Assembly (NCBI GenBank): GCA_934133005.1
Contig: CAKPAI010000003.1
Span: 1 to 64,000, forward strand
Reading direction: 5' to 3'
Origin: an uncultured Clostridia bacterium
GTDB taxonomy: Bacteria; Bacillota; Clostridia; TANB77; CAG-508
DNA length: 64,000 nt
Below the pieces are notes generated by a model. The model was not told the origin of the DNA. It made no database searches and worked only from the letters and a program-made list of their open reading frames with translations. Below, in pieces: positions 1 to 8,542 of this stretch; the first letter of the stretch is position 1; the number at the start of each line of letters is the position of its first letter. Both the position numbers and the translations under genes were made by a program.

Positions 1-58
1 AATCTTTATATGTATTTTCTAATGTTAAACAATATGCTATTATTTCTTCTTTATTCAT
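1..58 (-). CDS. MmcQ/YjbR family protein, N-terminal fragment at window edge
   Basis: Only the first 19 codons are inside the window; the gene runs off the left edge. The peptide begins MNKEEIIAYCLTLENTYKD, which resembles the start of MmcQ/YjbR proteins (small double-wing DNA-binding-like fold, often next to regulators). An AAGGAT-type ribosome binding site lies just upstream on the minus strand, supporting the ATG at 56-58. The family call rests on a short segment and is tentative; the function of the family is poorly defined. Confidence 0.5.
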   Translation of the reverse strand, partial: MNKEEIIAYCLTLENTYKD

Positions 59-92
59 AACTAAATCCTTATAATAAACTACTAACTTTCAT

Positions 93-728
93 TTATTGTT
101 GCATTAAAATTATACCTTTTATACTTGAATGTAATAATTTTATAAAGTCTGTGGCATCTTGTTTTGTTCCAACTACACTACCATAATGAATTGGAACTGC
201 TATTTTAGGTTGTATTTCATTTATTAATTGTGCTGCCTCTTTGAAATCCATTGTATATGTTCCTCCAACTGGAACAAAAGCAACATCGCATTTTACTTTT
301 CTATTTTCTTCTGTAATGTCCGTATCTCCTGCAATATAGTATCTAATACCATCTAGTGTAATGATATAACCAACCCAACCGTTTTCTTTTGGATGAAAAG
401 TTTTGTTTGTATTATATGCTGGTATTGTTTCAAATTTAATTCCTTGTACCATATATTCTTTGTTGGATTCTACTGTTATAACTGCATTTTTATTTATCCC
501 TTTTCTTAATATTTTTGTCAACAATTCTTCTGGTATTATAATAGTTGTATTTTCATTTATAACCTTATCTATATCTTCCTCAGAATAGTGATCAAAATGG
601 TCGTGTGTTATAAAAACAATATCTGCATCATTATAACTTTTATCTATTTTAAATGGATCTATATAAATTACTTTATTTTTAATTATTCTTATACTACTAT
701 GGTATAAAACTTCTATATTTTCTAACAT
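93..728 (-). CDS. Metallo-beta-lactamase-fold hydrolase (UlaG-like)
   Basis: This 211-residue protein has the metallo-beta-lactamase signature HDHFDH near residues 42-47, a GDTD motif near 134-137 and a later conserved histidine in PIHYGS near 180. This is the set of metal ligands expected for the small UlaG-like/COG2220 branch. Such proteins are cytoplasmic metal-dependent hydrolases, often of phosphodiester or lactone substrates; the substrate here cannot be read from sequence. The start is supported by an AGGAGG site a few bases upstream. It lies immediately upstream of the MmcQ-like gene on the same strand and may be cotranscribed with it. Confidence 0.8.
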   Translation of the reverse strand: MLENIEVLYHSSIRIIKNKVIYIDPFKIDKSYNDADIVFITHDHFDHYSEEDIDKVINENTTIIIPEELLTKILRKGINKNAVITVESNKEYMVQGIKFETIPAYNTNKTFHPKENGWVGYIITLDGIRYYIAGDTDITEENRKVKCDVAFVPVGGTYTMDFKEAAQLINEIQPKIAVPIHYGSVVGTKQDATDFIKLLHSSIKGIILMQQ

Positions 729-758
729 TTATATCCTCCTTGATTTTTTTGCATTGTA

Positions 759-1052
759 TCATAAAAAAGCAAAAAAATAAATAGTACCAATTTCTATGTA
801 ATCACATTCATTAGCACACCAATGTACATGTTCTTCAAAGTCATACCATTTCCACAACTTATCTCCTCCCTCATTTCCTATTTGTGCTTTTGCAACTAAT
901 ATTATTTCACTATTAGGAATTTGCAAAGTATCATAATCTGTATCTCCATTGCTGTTAAAAATTGCAGCTATAAATCCTCCAATTAAAGCTATAACAAGAA
1001 TAATTACAACTGCTACCCAGCCACCTGCAATAGCGGTTACATTTAGTTTATA
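759..1052 (-). pseudogene. Remnant of a conjugative-element cell-wall hydrolase (transmembrane plus NlpC/P60-like pieces)
   Basis: The minus strand encodes, without any start codon, a membrane segment reading AIAGGWVAVVIILVIALIGG, then AKAQIGNEGG and WYDFEEHVHWCANECDYIE. These match the transmembrane region and the beginning of the NlpC/P60-like peptidase domain of the large wall hydrolases of Tn916/Tn1549-type elements. In intact homologues a lytic-transglycosylase region and many more residues lie between them, and the catalytic Cys segment is longer; both are missing here. The reading frame is closed upstream by TAA at 1053-1055. I read this as an internally deleted relic of an integrated conjugative element. 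No other element genes are nearby. Confidence 0.6.
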
Positions 1053-1440
1053 TTATCAAAGTTTTGTGTAAAATGAATAAGAGCAAAATATAAAGCCCGC
1101 AAAATCTTGCTATTCCCTACTGTTACTAGTATTTAGACTATTTATTTTAACAACACTTATATTACTTTCTTATAAAACTCTCTTAAATTCGATTCTGAAG
1201 CCTTATTATTTTTAATTCTACTTGGTTAAAGTTTTTTGCTCAATTATTCAAACAATAAGTTATATGTCTAAAAAAATAAAAACGCCTAAAAATCGATTTT
1301 AGCGTGTTATAATTATAAAATTATATTATGGACTTGTAATCTAAAATTATATAATATTTATAAGAAAATTTATTAAATTGTTTTATTAAATTATTATGCC
1401 AGGAGATATTATATCATTGCGTTAAAGTTATGTCAACTTA
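1053..1440. other. AT-rich intergenic stretch without a recognisable gene
   Basis: About 390 bases between the wall-hydrolase remnant and the DUF4186-flavodoxin gene. I see no open frame with a ribosome binding site. The only structure is an imperfect palindrome at 1282-1305 (ACGC...ATCGAT...GCGT), too irregular to call a terminator with confidence. It may be further residue of the lost mobile element. Confidence 0.4.
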
Positions 1441-2301
1441 TTATAATTGTTCTATCCATTTATCTATCTCATAAGGTGATGTGACTAATTGATTTTCTGA
1501 ATAATCTTCTGTAAATACAATATTCATTCCTCTTTCTACTTTCGAATTTGGGCATAGCCTTTCTATTTCCTTAAAAGTTTGTCCTAACCATCCTGCATTT
1601 GTTGCAAAAGGTTTTATTGTTTTTCCAGATAAATCATTTTCTTTAAGAAATGTTCTAACCACTGGAGCAATTGTATACCACCAAATAGGACTACCAATAA
1701 TTATTTCACCGTAGTTATTTAAATCTTTTTCTATATTTTGAATCTCTGGTGTTTTTTTAGTACTTTCATTGTTTTGCTCTTCATCAACTACTGTTTGATA
1801 ATCTGTTGAATATGGTACAACTGGTTTTAATTCCAAAATATCACATTCTAATTTCTTTTGAATACTTTCTGCTATCATTCTTGTATGACCTGTATATGAA
1901 TAATATACAACTAATTTTTTTGCATTTTCCATATTTAAATCCTCCTTTATTTCTCTTTTTATCCATGTCATAAGTATGTTTACAACATAATTTACTTCTT
2001 CATTTGATAAAACTTTTCCTTTTGGTATTTTATGAATTCTTTCTAAGCAACCTCTACAACAGCAACCAGTTGCATGTTGGGCAATAAATACTGGATGAAC
2101 CTGCCTCATAGGAGTTTGCTTTCCATCATTTTTGGGATAAGCATCACCAATTCTTTTTATTATTAAATCTTTTGCATCAGATTCAATTTTATCTAATCCT
2201 TTTTCTTTTACATATCCTTTCATTTTATTATTCAAATGAAAGGAACCTCTAAACTTGCTTTTTGATAATGCTTCTAATAAATTTTCAATATTGTTAGTCA
2301 T
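1441..2301 (-). CDS. DUF4186 domain fused to flavodoxin
   Basis: Residues 1 to about 115 form a DUF4186-type domain (FRGSFHLN, a conserved IGDAYPKNDGKQTPM stretch, HATGCCCRGCLERIH with four cysteines). From about residue 123 a complete flavodoxin follows, with the FMN loop YYSYTGHTRMIAESI and the IIGSPIWWY motif, so the C-terminal half probably binds FMN. The two are in one frame. However, a strong AAAGGAGG sequence lies inside the linker, just before the codon for MENAKKL (about 1930), where a stand-alone flavodoxin would start. The product may be a fusion, two proteins, or both. I start at ATG 2301, which has a GAAAGAAG site, rather than at TTG 2307. Confidence 0.75.
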   Translation of the reverse strand: MTNNIENLLEALSKSKFRGSFHLNNKMKGYVKEKGLDKIESDAKDLIIKRIGDAYPKNDGKQTPMRQVHPVFIAQHATGCCCRGCLERIHKIPKGKVLSNEEVNYVVNILMTWIKREIKEDLNMENAKKLVVYYSYTGHTRMIAESIQKKLECDILELKPVVPYSTDYQTVVDEEQNNESTKKTPEIQNIEKDLNNYGEIIIGSPIWWYTIAPVVRTFLKENDLSGKTIKPFATNAGWLGQTFKEIERLCPNSKVERGMNIVFTEDYSENQLVTSPYEIDKWIEQL

Positions 2302-2410
2302 TTTCAAATCTTCTTTCTTAAAAAGGTATTGTATAAACCTTTGTTCGCTTATTCTATACTAGATATTTTTATTTGTCAAGCTTTTTTGCAGACATTATAA
2401 AAATATTAAA

Positions 2411-2456
2411 GGAGGATGCGAGCATAACTCTTCATAAGCATATGCTCGCATCCCCC
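2411..2456 (-). terminator. GC-rich hairpin after the ftsH-like gene
   Basis: A 16-base inverted repeat (arms 2411-2426 and 2441-2456, core GATGCGAGCATA) follows the ftsH-like stop codon on the minus strand. It is followed by a broken T-rich tail, so it is a probable intrinsic terminator. Its GC content is far above the surrounding sequence. Confidence 0.75.
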
Positions 2457-2464
2457 ATTTTTTA

Positions 2465-4207
2465 TCACTGAGCGATACTATTTTCACTCAGAAAAGCACT
2501 TACCTCATTATCGGACAAGTACTCTTTGTCCATAAGCAGTGCCGCCAGTTTAGATATAACCTCCTTGTTTGCAGTTATGATTCTGCCAGTTTCTTCGTAG
2601 GCCTCTTCACAGATTTTTTCCATCTCTGTTATAGCCTGGCTCTCGATATGACTGTTAAACTCAGTCCTACTGGAAACTTTCACTAATTTGCTACCATTCA
2701 TTGCAAAGTTTACCACCATGCAATAAGCCAGGTTCGTAGCTCTTTCAAGATCATTCGAAGCTCCAGAAGAAATATCTCCAAGAAGAATTTCTTCTGCACA
2801 GCGTCCACCATACATCACGCGAATCTGTTTCTCCATATCAGTTTTTTGCTGATATGTTTTACCATACTCATCAAAGAAATTGTAACCTCCTGCTTCTCCA
2901 CGCGGAACAATTGAGATACAAAAATTCTTGACGTTGGGCCTGATAGCTGCAGAAACAATAGCATGACCAGCTTCATGTACTGCAGTCAAATATTTTTCTT
3001 CTTCGCTTAATATCGAACTTTCTTTCTTGATTCCTACCATTACTCTCGCAATGGCTTCATCAATAGTTAGATTCGTTATACAAGGAAAGTTTAGCTTTAC
3101 AGCCAATAAAGCAGCTTCGTTCAGTACATTTTCCAGATTTGCACCAGAAAATCCTACTGTTTTTCTAGCAAGTTCTTGTAAGTTTACTTCACTACTAAAC
3201 TTTTTATTTCTCGCATGAACATTTAGAATTTCTGCTCTTGCCTTAATATTAGGCATCGGAACATATACATGTCTGTCAAATCTACCAGGACGAAGAATTG
3301 CTGAATCCAGAACTTCTTTGTGGTTTGTAGCCGCAATTACGATAACATGGCTATTACTGTCAAAGCCGTCCATTTCAGCCAATAACTGGTTTAATGTTTG
3401 CTCGCTATAGTTTTTTTCACTATATCTGTTTTGAGCAACAGCGTCGATTTCATCAATAAAGATGATTGATGGTGCAACCTTTTTAGCCTCACTAAAAATC
3501 TTCCTTACCCGAGAAGCACCAACGCCAACAAATTTTTCCTCAAAACTTGAGCCAGTTACTTGAAAGAAAGGTACTCCAGCTTCACCTGCAATTGCTTTTG
3601 CAAGCAGAGTTTTACCAGTACCAGGAGCTCCCACAAGCAAAATACCTTTAGGGATTCTAGCTCCCATATCGGTATACGCTTCAGGTTCTTTCAAAAATTT
3701 TACAACTTCAGAAAGTTGCTCTCTTTCTTCATCGATTCCAGCAACATCTGTAAATCTTACATCCGAAGTTACCGGCTTTACTTTAAAATCTCCGGCACCA
3801 GTCATCTTTCGAATCATATAAAACAAGAAACCATATGTTACTATTGTAGTTGCTAATGAAACTAGTGTTTCTGTCATTCCACTTGATGTTGTTACTGAAA
3901 TCTCAATATCGTTTCCAATAGTTCTTTGTTTATCTACATATGTCCAAAAATCATCAACGCTTGGAACATACGTAAATTTCTCTTCTTCGTTACTTAAGAT
4001 GATATTAATCTTATTAGAGTTAGTATACGCCTCAATTTCTTTCACTTCACCTGCATTTATATATGCTATAGTTTCAGAATATTTTATCTCCTTTGCCTTA
4101 AACTTTTGCGAATCGAAATACCAAAAAACTGCAATCGCTGCTAATACAACCAATAGCCGTATAGCTAATAACAATTTTTCAATGTTAGTATTCTTGTCGT
4201 TTTTCAT
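2465..4207 (-). CDS. ftsH: FtsH-like membrane ATP-dependent zinc metalloprotease
   Basis: At 580 residues this has the full FtsH plan: an N-terminal membrane helix (residues 10-27), a short extracytoplasmic region, a second helix near 110-130, then an AAA domain with Walker A GAPGTGKT, Walker B IIFIDEID and the arginine-finger stretch RPGRFDRHVYVP. A peptidase domain with zinc motif HEAGH follows. It should be a hexameric inner-membrane protease degrading damaged or regulatory proteins. It is slightly shorter than usual at the C-terminus. Codon use and base composition are clearly more GC-rich than the genes on either side. It has its own consensus promoter and terminator, so it looks acquired and is perhaps not the only FtsH of the cell. 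RBS GGAGG precedes the ATG. Confidence 0.93.
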   Translation of the reverse strand: MKNDKNTNIEKLLLAIRLLVVLAAIAVFWYFDSQKFKAKEIKYSETIAYINAGEVKEIEAYTNSNKINIILSNEEEKFTYVPSVDDFWTYVDKQRTIGNDIEISVTTSSGMTETLVSLATTIVTYGFLFYMIRKMTGAGDFKVKPVTSDVRFTDVAGIDEEREQLSEVVKFLKEPEAYTDMGARIPKGILLVGAPGTGKTLLAKAIAGEAGVPFFQVTGSSFEEKFVGVGASRVRKIFSEAKKVAPSIIFIDEIDAVAQNRYSEKNYSEQTLNQLLAEMDGFDSNSHVIVIAATNHKEVLDSAILRPGRFDRHVYVPMPNIKARAEILNVHARNKKFSSEVNLQELARKTVGFSGANLENVLNEAALLAVKLNFPCITNLTIDEAIARVMVGIKKESSILSEEEKYLTAVHEAGHAIVSAAIRPNVKNFCISIVPRGEAGGYNFFDEYGKTYQQKTDMEKQIRVMYGGRCAEEILLGDISSGASNDLERATNLAYCMVVNFAMNGSKLVKVSSRTEFNSHIESQAITEMEKICEEAYEETGRIITANKEVISKLAALLMDKEYLSDNEVSAFLSENSIAQ

Positions 4208-4257
4208 ATTCTAGTTCCTCCAAACTGACAATAATATGTGTATAAACGTACTTTTAT

Positions 4258-4286
4258 ATTATACCACAGATTAACATAATTTGCAA
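4258..4286 (-). promoter_or_regulatory. Sigma-A promoter of the ftsH-like gene
   Basis: On the minus strand TTGCAA (4281-4286) and TATAAT (4258-4263) are separated by exactly 17 bases, with TGG directly before the -10 box. The same arrangement precedes four other GC-rich single genes in this window. Confidence 0.75.
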
Positions 4287-4313
4287 CACAGAATATTATC
4301 CCATTCTCTCATA

Positions 4314-4952
4314 TTATTTTTCAATCAAAAACTTATTAACAGCACTTATGTATATAACCAAATATGACACTGATATTAAAAATCCGCCAAGTACATCGCT
4401 TGTATAATGCACGCCTAGGTAAATTCTGCTTATTCCAATAGAACATATTAAAATTCCTAATAATACAATAGAAATCCATTTTACATATTTATTCTTTACA
4501 TACTTATAAATTAAATATATTAGATAGCCATAAAAAGCCATACTTATCATAGAATGTCCTGATGGAAAGCTATATCCAGTTTCTTCAATTATTCTAAATT
4601 CTGTTGGTCTTGGTCTTTGCAATATTCTTTTTAATAGCTGATTTAGTACTGTAATTATTACTAAATTAGAAAATATTGATACTCCTATCTTTCTGTTTTT
4701 TATTACTAAAAATAAAAAGACTGTTAATACTATTAAAAATATTGCCCCTCCAAAATTAGTAATAAACTTCGCTATTGGTGTTACAAAATCTGATATTAAA
4801 AATTTTGATATTATGTTATATCCAATTATATCTCCGCTCATTATTTCTTTATGAAAAACATCTTCTGCTAGTGCCAAAAATCCTACTAAACAAAGAAATA
4901 ATATAATCCATTTTAAGTTTTTTACAATAAATTCTTTTACTTTTGCTTTCAT
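4314..4952 (-). CDS. PAP2-family membrane phosphatase
   Basis: A 212-residue protein with about six membrane helices and all three PAP2 motifs: KRILQRPRP (around 108), SFPSGHSM (around 129) and SRIYLGVHYTSDVLGG (around 174). The histidines in the second and third motifs are the expected catalytic residues. It probably dephosphorylates a lipid phosphate such as undecaprenyl diphosphate or phosphatidylglycerol phosphate at the membrane; which one is not decidable from sequence. It stands alone between the ftsH-like unit and a PPC protein. Confidence 0.88.
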   Translation of the reverse strand: MKAKVKEFIVKNLKWIILFLCLVGFLALAEDVFHKEIMSGDIIGYNIISKFLISDFVTPIAKFITNFGGAIFLIVLTVFLFLVIKNRKIGVSIFSNLVIITVLNQLLKRILQRPRPTEFRIIEETGYSFPSGHSMISMAFYGYLIYLIYKYVKNKYVKWISIVLLGILICSIGISRIYLGVHYTSDVLGGFLISVSYLVIYISAVNKFLIEK

Positions 4953-5014
4953 TTTTGTTCTTCCCTAATCTTTTCATTAGCCTTTCTATTATTAATATAA
5001 AATATTACAACATA

Positions 5015-5044
5015 ATTCCCAGATAACATTCAATTATCTGGGAA
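5015..5044 (-). terminator. Intrinsic terminator after the PPC-domain gene
   Basis: Perfect 12-base inverted repeat ATTCCCAGATAA / TTATCTGGGAAT with a short loop, between the PPC-domain gene and the PAP2 gene. It is followed on the minus strand by a T-containing stretch. Confidence 0.7.
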
Positions 5045-5102
5045 TAACCTAGCTTATTGTGTTTCTGATTTCCTATTGTATAATCTTTTATAAATATATA
5101 TT

Positions 5103-5522
5103 CTAGAATTTGAATAAATTTAATCCAGTTTCTTCATCAAAGTATCTATCAACATTCCCATCAATAACATTTATTACCATTTCACAAGTAGCACTTACAA
5201 TAGCTTTGTTTAGGTGACCTCCAAATACTTCTCCCTTGTCATTTCCAGCACTCATGTGAATGTGTGTATAAAATTCACCATTCATTGTATTTATTGTTCC
5301 TGTTAATGAAACAATTTCAAAATTTCCCTTAAATTCATTTGAATAGTACTTCTTTTCATCAACATTATAAACACCTACCACAAAATTATTAGTCGCTCCT
5401 AATGCGTTAATATTTGCTAATTTTATATTTTCTTTTAATGCTACTTCTTTTATTTTTTCAAGAATCTCCTCTCCTTTATCTATTCTTGCAATTATTTGAT
5501 TACTAAATCTTCTATACTCCAT
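5103..5522 (-). CDS. PPC (DUF296) domain DNA-binding-like protein
   Basis: The 139 residues are a single PPC/DUF296 domain, recognisable by the central THIHMSAGNDKGEVFGGHL segment (residues 86-104) with conserved histidines and glycines. Bacterial members are small trimeric cytoplasmic proteins that bind metal. In plants the domain is coupled to AT-hooks, but no AT-hook is visible here. The function in bacteria is not established. RBS AGGAGG lies directly upstream. Confidence 0.85.
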   Translation of the reverse strand: MEYRRFSNQIIARIDKGEEILEKIKEVALKENIKLANINALGATNNFVVGVYNVDEKKYYSNEFKGNFEIVSLTGTINTMNGEFYTHIHMSAGNDKGEVFGGHLNKAIVSATCEMVINVIDGNVDRYFDEETGLNLFKF

Positions 5523-5644
5523 TTTTATACCTCCTCATTTTTGCTTTATCGTATCATAATTTTAGAATTATTAAAAGGATTATTTTATATTTTATATTTT
5601 TTATTAATACAAAAGTGATACTATTTTTCCATTTTCTTAAAAAA

Positions 5645-6559
5645 TTACTCTTTATAATTTAACAATTCTAATTTTAGCTCATCATATACTTTAGTTTCAA
5701 TACCTGATTTTTCCTTTAGTTTTTCAAATTCACTTTCCAAAAGTATAAATTCTTCTTTTGCACTCATTGCATGGTCTGATATACCTATTTTTCCTATAAA
5801 ATTAGAAAACATAAATCTGTAAATAAATGCACATAAATTCTTTTTATTAACACAATCTTCATATTCGCCTTTAGGAAGTATTTCGTATCCTAATTTTTTT
5901 AGGACATCATAACCTTCAATAATTGCATCCATAATTAATAAAGAGTATTCCTTATCTCTTTTTAGTAATTTTAAATTGCCATTTACTTTGTAACAAGCAA
6001 ACACAGGTGGAAGAACTGCGCATGCATGTGATTTAAGATAATCATTCATTTTATTTTCTATAATTACTTTTATTTTTGTTTCTTTAAATATAGATTTTAT
6101 AAATTCATTGCTTATATCTTTACCATCTATTCTTCCTATTTCAATTTTATTTAAGCAAATCGAATTTATATAGCCATTATCTTTTTTGCCAGCAGCCATA
6201 AAAAATGCAAATAATACATTTTTGTCTTTTATGTTTGCATTTTTTTCTGCAGTAATATTGTTGCCAACAAATACTATATTTTTGCTTTTATTATTTTCTA
6301 TAATTGGAACAACACTATCTAAAGATGAAAATCTTGTAACTATAAATATTACATCATAAATGTCATTTTCATCTAGCTTATTTATTATGTTGAAATGGTC
6401 TACTGTTTTTCCTCCAAATTTATGTTTTATAACAAGTCCATTCTTTTTTTTATCTTCAAAAGTTTTATTTATTGCTAAAATAGTTACATCATTACCTTTT
6501 TTCAAAGAATGTGCCAAATTTGATCCAAGTACGCCAGCACCAATAATTAATATTTTCAT
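5645..6559 (-). CDS. Ketopantoate reductase-like (PanE/ApbA family) oxidoreductase
   Basis: The protein (304 residues) starts with a Rossmann fold, MKILIIGAGVLGSNLAHSL, giving the GxGxxG NAD(P)-binding loop. Its overall length and two-domain layout fit the PanE/ApbA family. The C-terminal domain contains YLKSHACAVLPP, where the family lysine would fall. Conservation is loose compared with true PanE, and the gene is not with other pantothenate genes, so a different 2-oxo-acid or unknown substrate is possible. Confidence 0.7.
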   Translation of the reverse strand: MKILIIGAGVLGSNLAHSLKKGNDVTILAINKTFEDKKKNGLVIKHKFGGKTVDHFNIINKLDENDIYDVIFIVTRFSSLDSVVPIIENNKSKNIVFVGNNITAEKNANIKDKNVLFAFFMAAGKKDNGYINSICLNKIEIGRIDGKDISNEFIKSIFKETKIKVIIENKMNDYLKSHACAVLPPVFACYKVNGNLKLLKRDKEYSLLIMDAIIEGYDVLKKLGYEILPKGEYEDCVNKKNLCAFIYRFMFSNFIGKIGISDHAMSAKEEFILLESEFEKLKEKSGIETKVYDELKLELLNYKE

Positions 6560-6608
6560 TTAAAATCAGTCCTTTTCATTTTTTCTACTATTACTTTATA
6601 GCATAACA

Positions 6609-6636
6609 GCAGATAATTATCAACTAACTATCTGCT
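6609..6636 (-). terminator. Hairpin after the RhuM gene
   Basis: Inverted repeat AGCAGATA / TATCTGCT between the RhuM gene and the PanE-like gene, positioned where a terminator is expected. It has no clear T-run, so the call is weak. Confidence 0.4.
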
Positions 6637-6657
6637 CTACAAATTACTATTTATGGC

Positions 6658-7680
6658 TCAAATGTTATTCAAATTTTTAGTTTCTTTTAATAGTTCATCA
6701 AAATCAGAAATATAATTTCTATCTTGTACTATTCTATACTTTTTGTATTCATCTAAGGCTAATTTTTCTGCTATTTCTCTTTTTATTTTTCCATTATCTT
6801 TTAATATGTTATATTCGTTTATTTTTAAGAATATTTCTAACTTATCTTTCCATTCTTGCATTGATATAATTTTCCCTAATTTTACTTGTCTTTCTGCATA
6901 GTCAAGATACATAGATACTAGATTATTTAATTCTGTAATTTCTTCTTGTGAAAGATAATTTTTAGCAACAGTTACATCTGTTTCAAGTATTTTTCCATCA
7001 GGTGCATTTTTCCAGGTTGTTAATCCCATATTTTCTTTTTTACTATCTACTCTATTATAAATAATTTCGGGTGCTGTCATTCCTGTAATTGCATAATGTA
7101 ATTTATTTTGAACATTTTTGTAAAATTCTTGTGTTGTTTCACTGTTTTTATCATAATCAAAACTACATTCTTTATATATATCAGTTATCTTTTGATAAAA
7201 TCTTCTTTCACTTGCTCTTATTTCCTTTATTTTAGCTAATAATTCATCAAAGTAGTCTTTGCCAAATTTGGGTCCATTTTTTAACATTTCACTATTAAGA
7301 ACAAAACCTTTTTTTATATATTCTTTTAATGTTTTCGTTGCCCAAATTCTAAAGTCTGTTGCTTCTTTTGAGTTTACTCTATATCCAACTGCTATAATAG
7401 CATCTAAACTGTAAAAGGTAACTTCTCTTGAAACCTTTCGTCTTCCTTCATTTTGAACTACTCTAATTTTTTGAGTAGTTCGATTTTCTTCTAATTCTTT
7501 CGTTTTAAAGATATTTTGTAAATGATATGTTATATTATTTTCTGCTACATTAAATAATTTCGACATTGATTTTTGTGTTAACCAAAAATCTTCATCATTA
7601 TATAAAACTTCAACAGATATATTTTCGTTATTTTGACTTTGGTATATAATTAAATCTTTTAAATCATTTATATTATTCAA
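6658..7680 (-). CDS. RhuM-family protein
   Basis: The sequence matches the virulence-RhuM family: an N-terminal phage-regulator-like domain (FWLTQKSMSKLFNVAENNI, residues about 26-45 from this start), the conserved FYSLDAIIAVGYRVNSKEAT and FRIWATKTLKEYIKKGF, and a helical C-terminus of about 200 residues. RhuM was named in a Salmonella pathogenicity island, but its biochemical role is unknown; such genes are common in accessory regions. The start is probably TTG at 7680, because GGAAGGTGG sits 8 bases upstream. The more upstream TTG at 7704 has no such site. Confidence 0.75.
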   Translation of the reverse strand: MNNINDLKDLIIYQSQNNENISVEVLYNDEDFWLTQKSMSKLFNVAENNITYHLQNIFKTKELEENRTTQKIRVVQNEGRRKVSREVTFYSLDAIIAVGYRVNSKEATDFRIWATKTLKEYIKKGFVLNSEMLKNGPKFGKDYFDELLAKIKEIRASERRFYQKITDIYKECSFDYDKNSETTQEFYKNVQNKLHYAITGMTAPEIIYNRVDSKKENMGLTTWKNAPDGKILETDVTVAKNYLSQEEITELNNLVSMYLDYAERQVKLGKIISMQEWKDKLEIFLKINEYNILKDNGKIKREIAEKLALDEYKKYRIVQDRNYISDFDELLKETKNLNNI

Positions 7681-7796
7681 TTTATATTCCACCTTCCTGC
7701 ACAATTTTAAGAACTTTTGTTTGTATTTTATAATAGATTTATTTATATGTCAATAATTTCTAAAAGATTTATCCATTAAGATTTAATTTAAAAATG

Positions 7797-7826
7797 AAAA
7801 AGAACTACTGTATTTCAAGTAGTTCT
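7797..7826 (-). terminator. Intrinsic terminator overlapping the PASTA fragment
   Basis: AGAACTAC / GTAGTTCT hairpin followed on the minus strand by a T-run. Its 5' arm overlaps the last codons of the PASTA fragment, so the coding remnant runs into its own terminator. Confidence 0.75.
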
Positions 7827-8141
7827 CTGAAAATCACTTCCATTACTTACATGTATTTCAAATTCTTCCTTTAAGCTCACAAATTCATTACTTTTTGATG
7901 TCCATACTATTGTTCCTTTTTCTTCGCTAGAGTCTACATATTTAATAGTGTATGTAAAGTTTGCACCTTTTTGATTGTATTCATAAAAAGTTTTTGCAAT
8001 TTCACTTTCTAAAGTTCCATTCAAGCTTGCAAAATAAGGCTGGCCTAGTGAATATTTAAGTGTTACTTCATTGTCAGTTTCTTTTTTAGTTGTTCCTGCT
8101 TTAACAGATTGAGAAATTAACTTTCCATAAGACGCATCCAT
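7815..8141 (-). pseudogene. Stranded PASTA-domain fragment
   Basis: The 108 residues read like one and a half PASTA repeats: KLISQSVKAGTTKKETDNEV followed by LKYSLGQPY, then a second unit ending VSLKEEFEIHVSNG. PASTA repeats normally form the extracellular part of PrkC-type Ser/Thr kinases or penicillin-binding proteins. Here there is no kinase, no transmembrane segment and no signal peptide, the ATG has no ribosome binding site, and an in-frame stop lies nine codons upstream. I therefore interpret it as the C-terminal remnant of a deleted PASTA protein. A small unrelated intracellular protein is the alternative. Confidence 0.5.
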
Positions 8142-8224
8142 ACTATAAACATTCTTTATTTTTAATTATATTGCAGCTTGCTTTTATACAGTCAATATAC
8201 CTTATAATTTACTATTTAACGTTT

Positions 8225-8526
8225 TCATTCCAACCTCATATACAAAATAGGATATGGATTTCCTTGCTCATCTAAATTACTTCTTTTATAAGTTTTAAAT
8301 CCCATACATTCATAAAATCCTTTTGCTTTAAGATTTTGCTCATTTACTGTTACTTCATTAGCACCATAGTTTTTTGTTCCATAACCTAGTAATTGCTTAC
8401 CTAACCCTTTTCCTCTTTCACTATTTTTAACAAATAACATTTCAATTTTTCCATTTTCTATTCCCATACTTCCAACAATTCAGTTATTAATGTGCTTGTT
8501 CTATTGCTTATTTCAACTATCTTCAT
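8225..8526 (-). pseudogene. GNAT acetyltransferase with internal deletion and frameshift
   Basis: From the ATG at 8526 the frame reads MKIVEISNRTSTLITELLEV, then WE and a TAG stop. A second frame begins immediately at MGIENGKIEMLFVKNSERG and continues through GKGLGKQLLGYG (acetyl-CoA loop) to a normal GNAT C-terminus with GFYECMGFK. In GNAT enzymes these two parts are separated by about 50 residues, which are absent. The sequence ATGGGAA at the junction would fit both sides, suggesting loss between short direct repeats. It follows the NUDIX gene by 16 bases. The enzyme is almost certainly inactive. Confidence 0.8.
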
Positions 8527-8542
8527 ACTTTCCCCTACTTTT

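Noticed and set aside
6658..8141. Defence island around RhuM
   Set aside because: RhuM stands next to PanE-like and PASTA remnants; no restriction, toxin or nuclease genes support a defence cluster.
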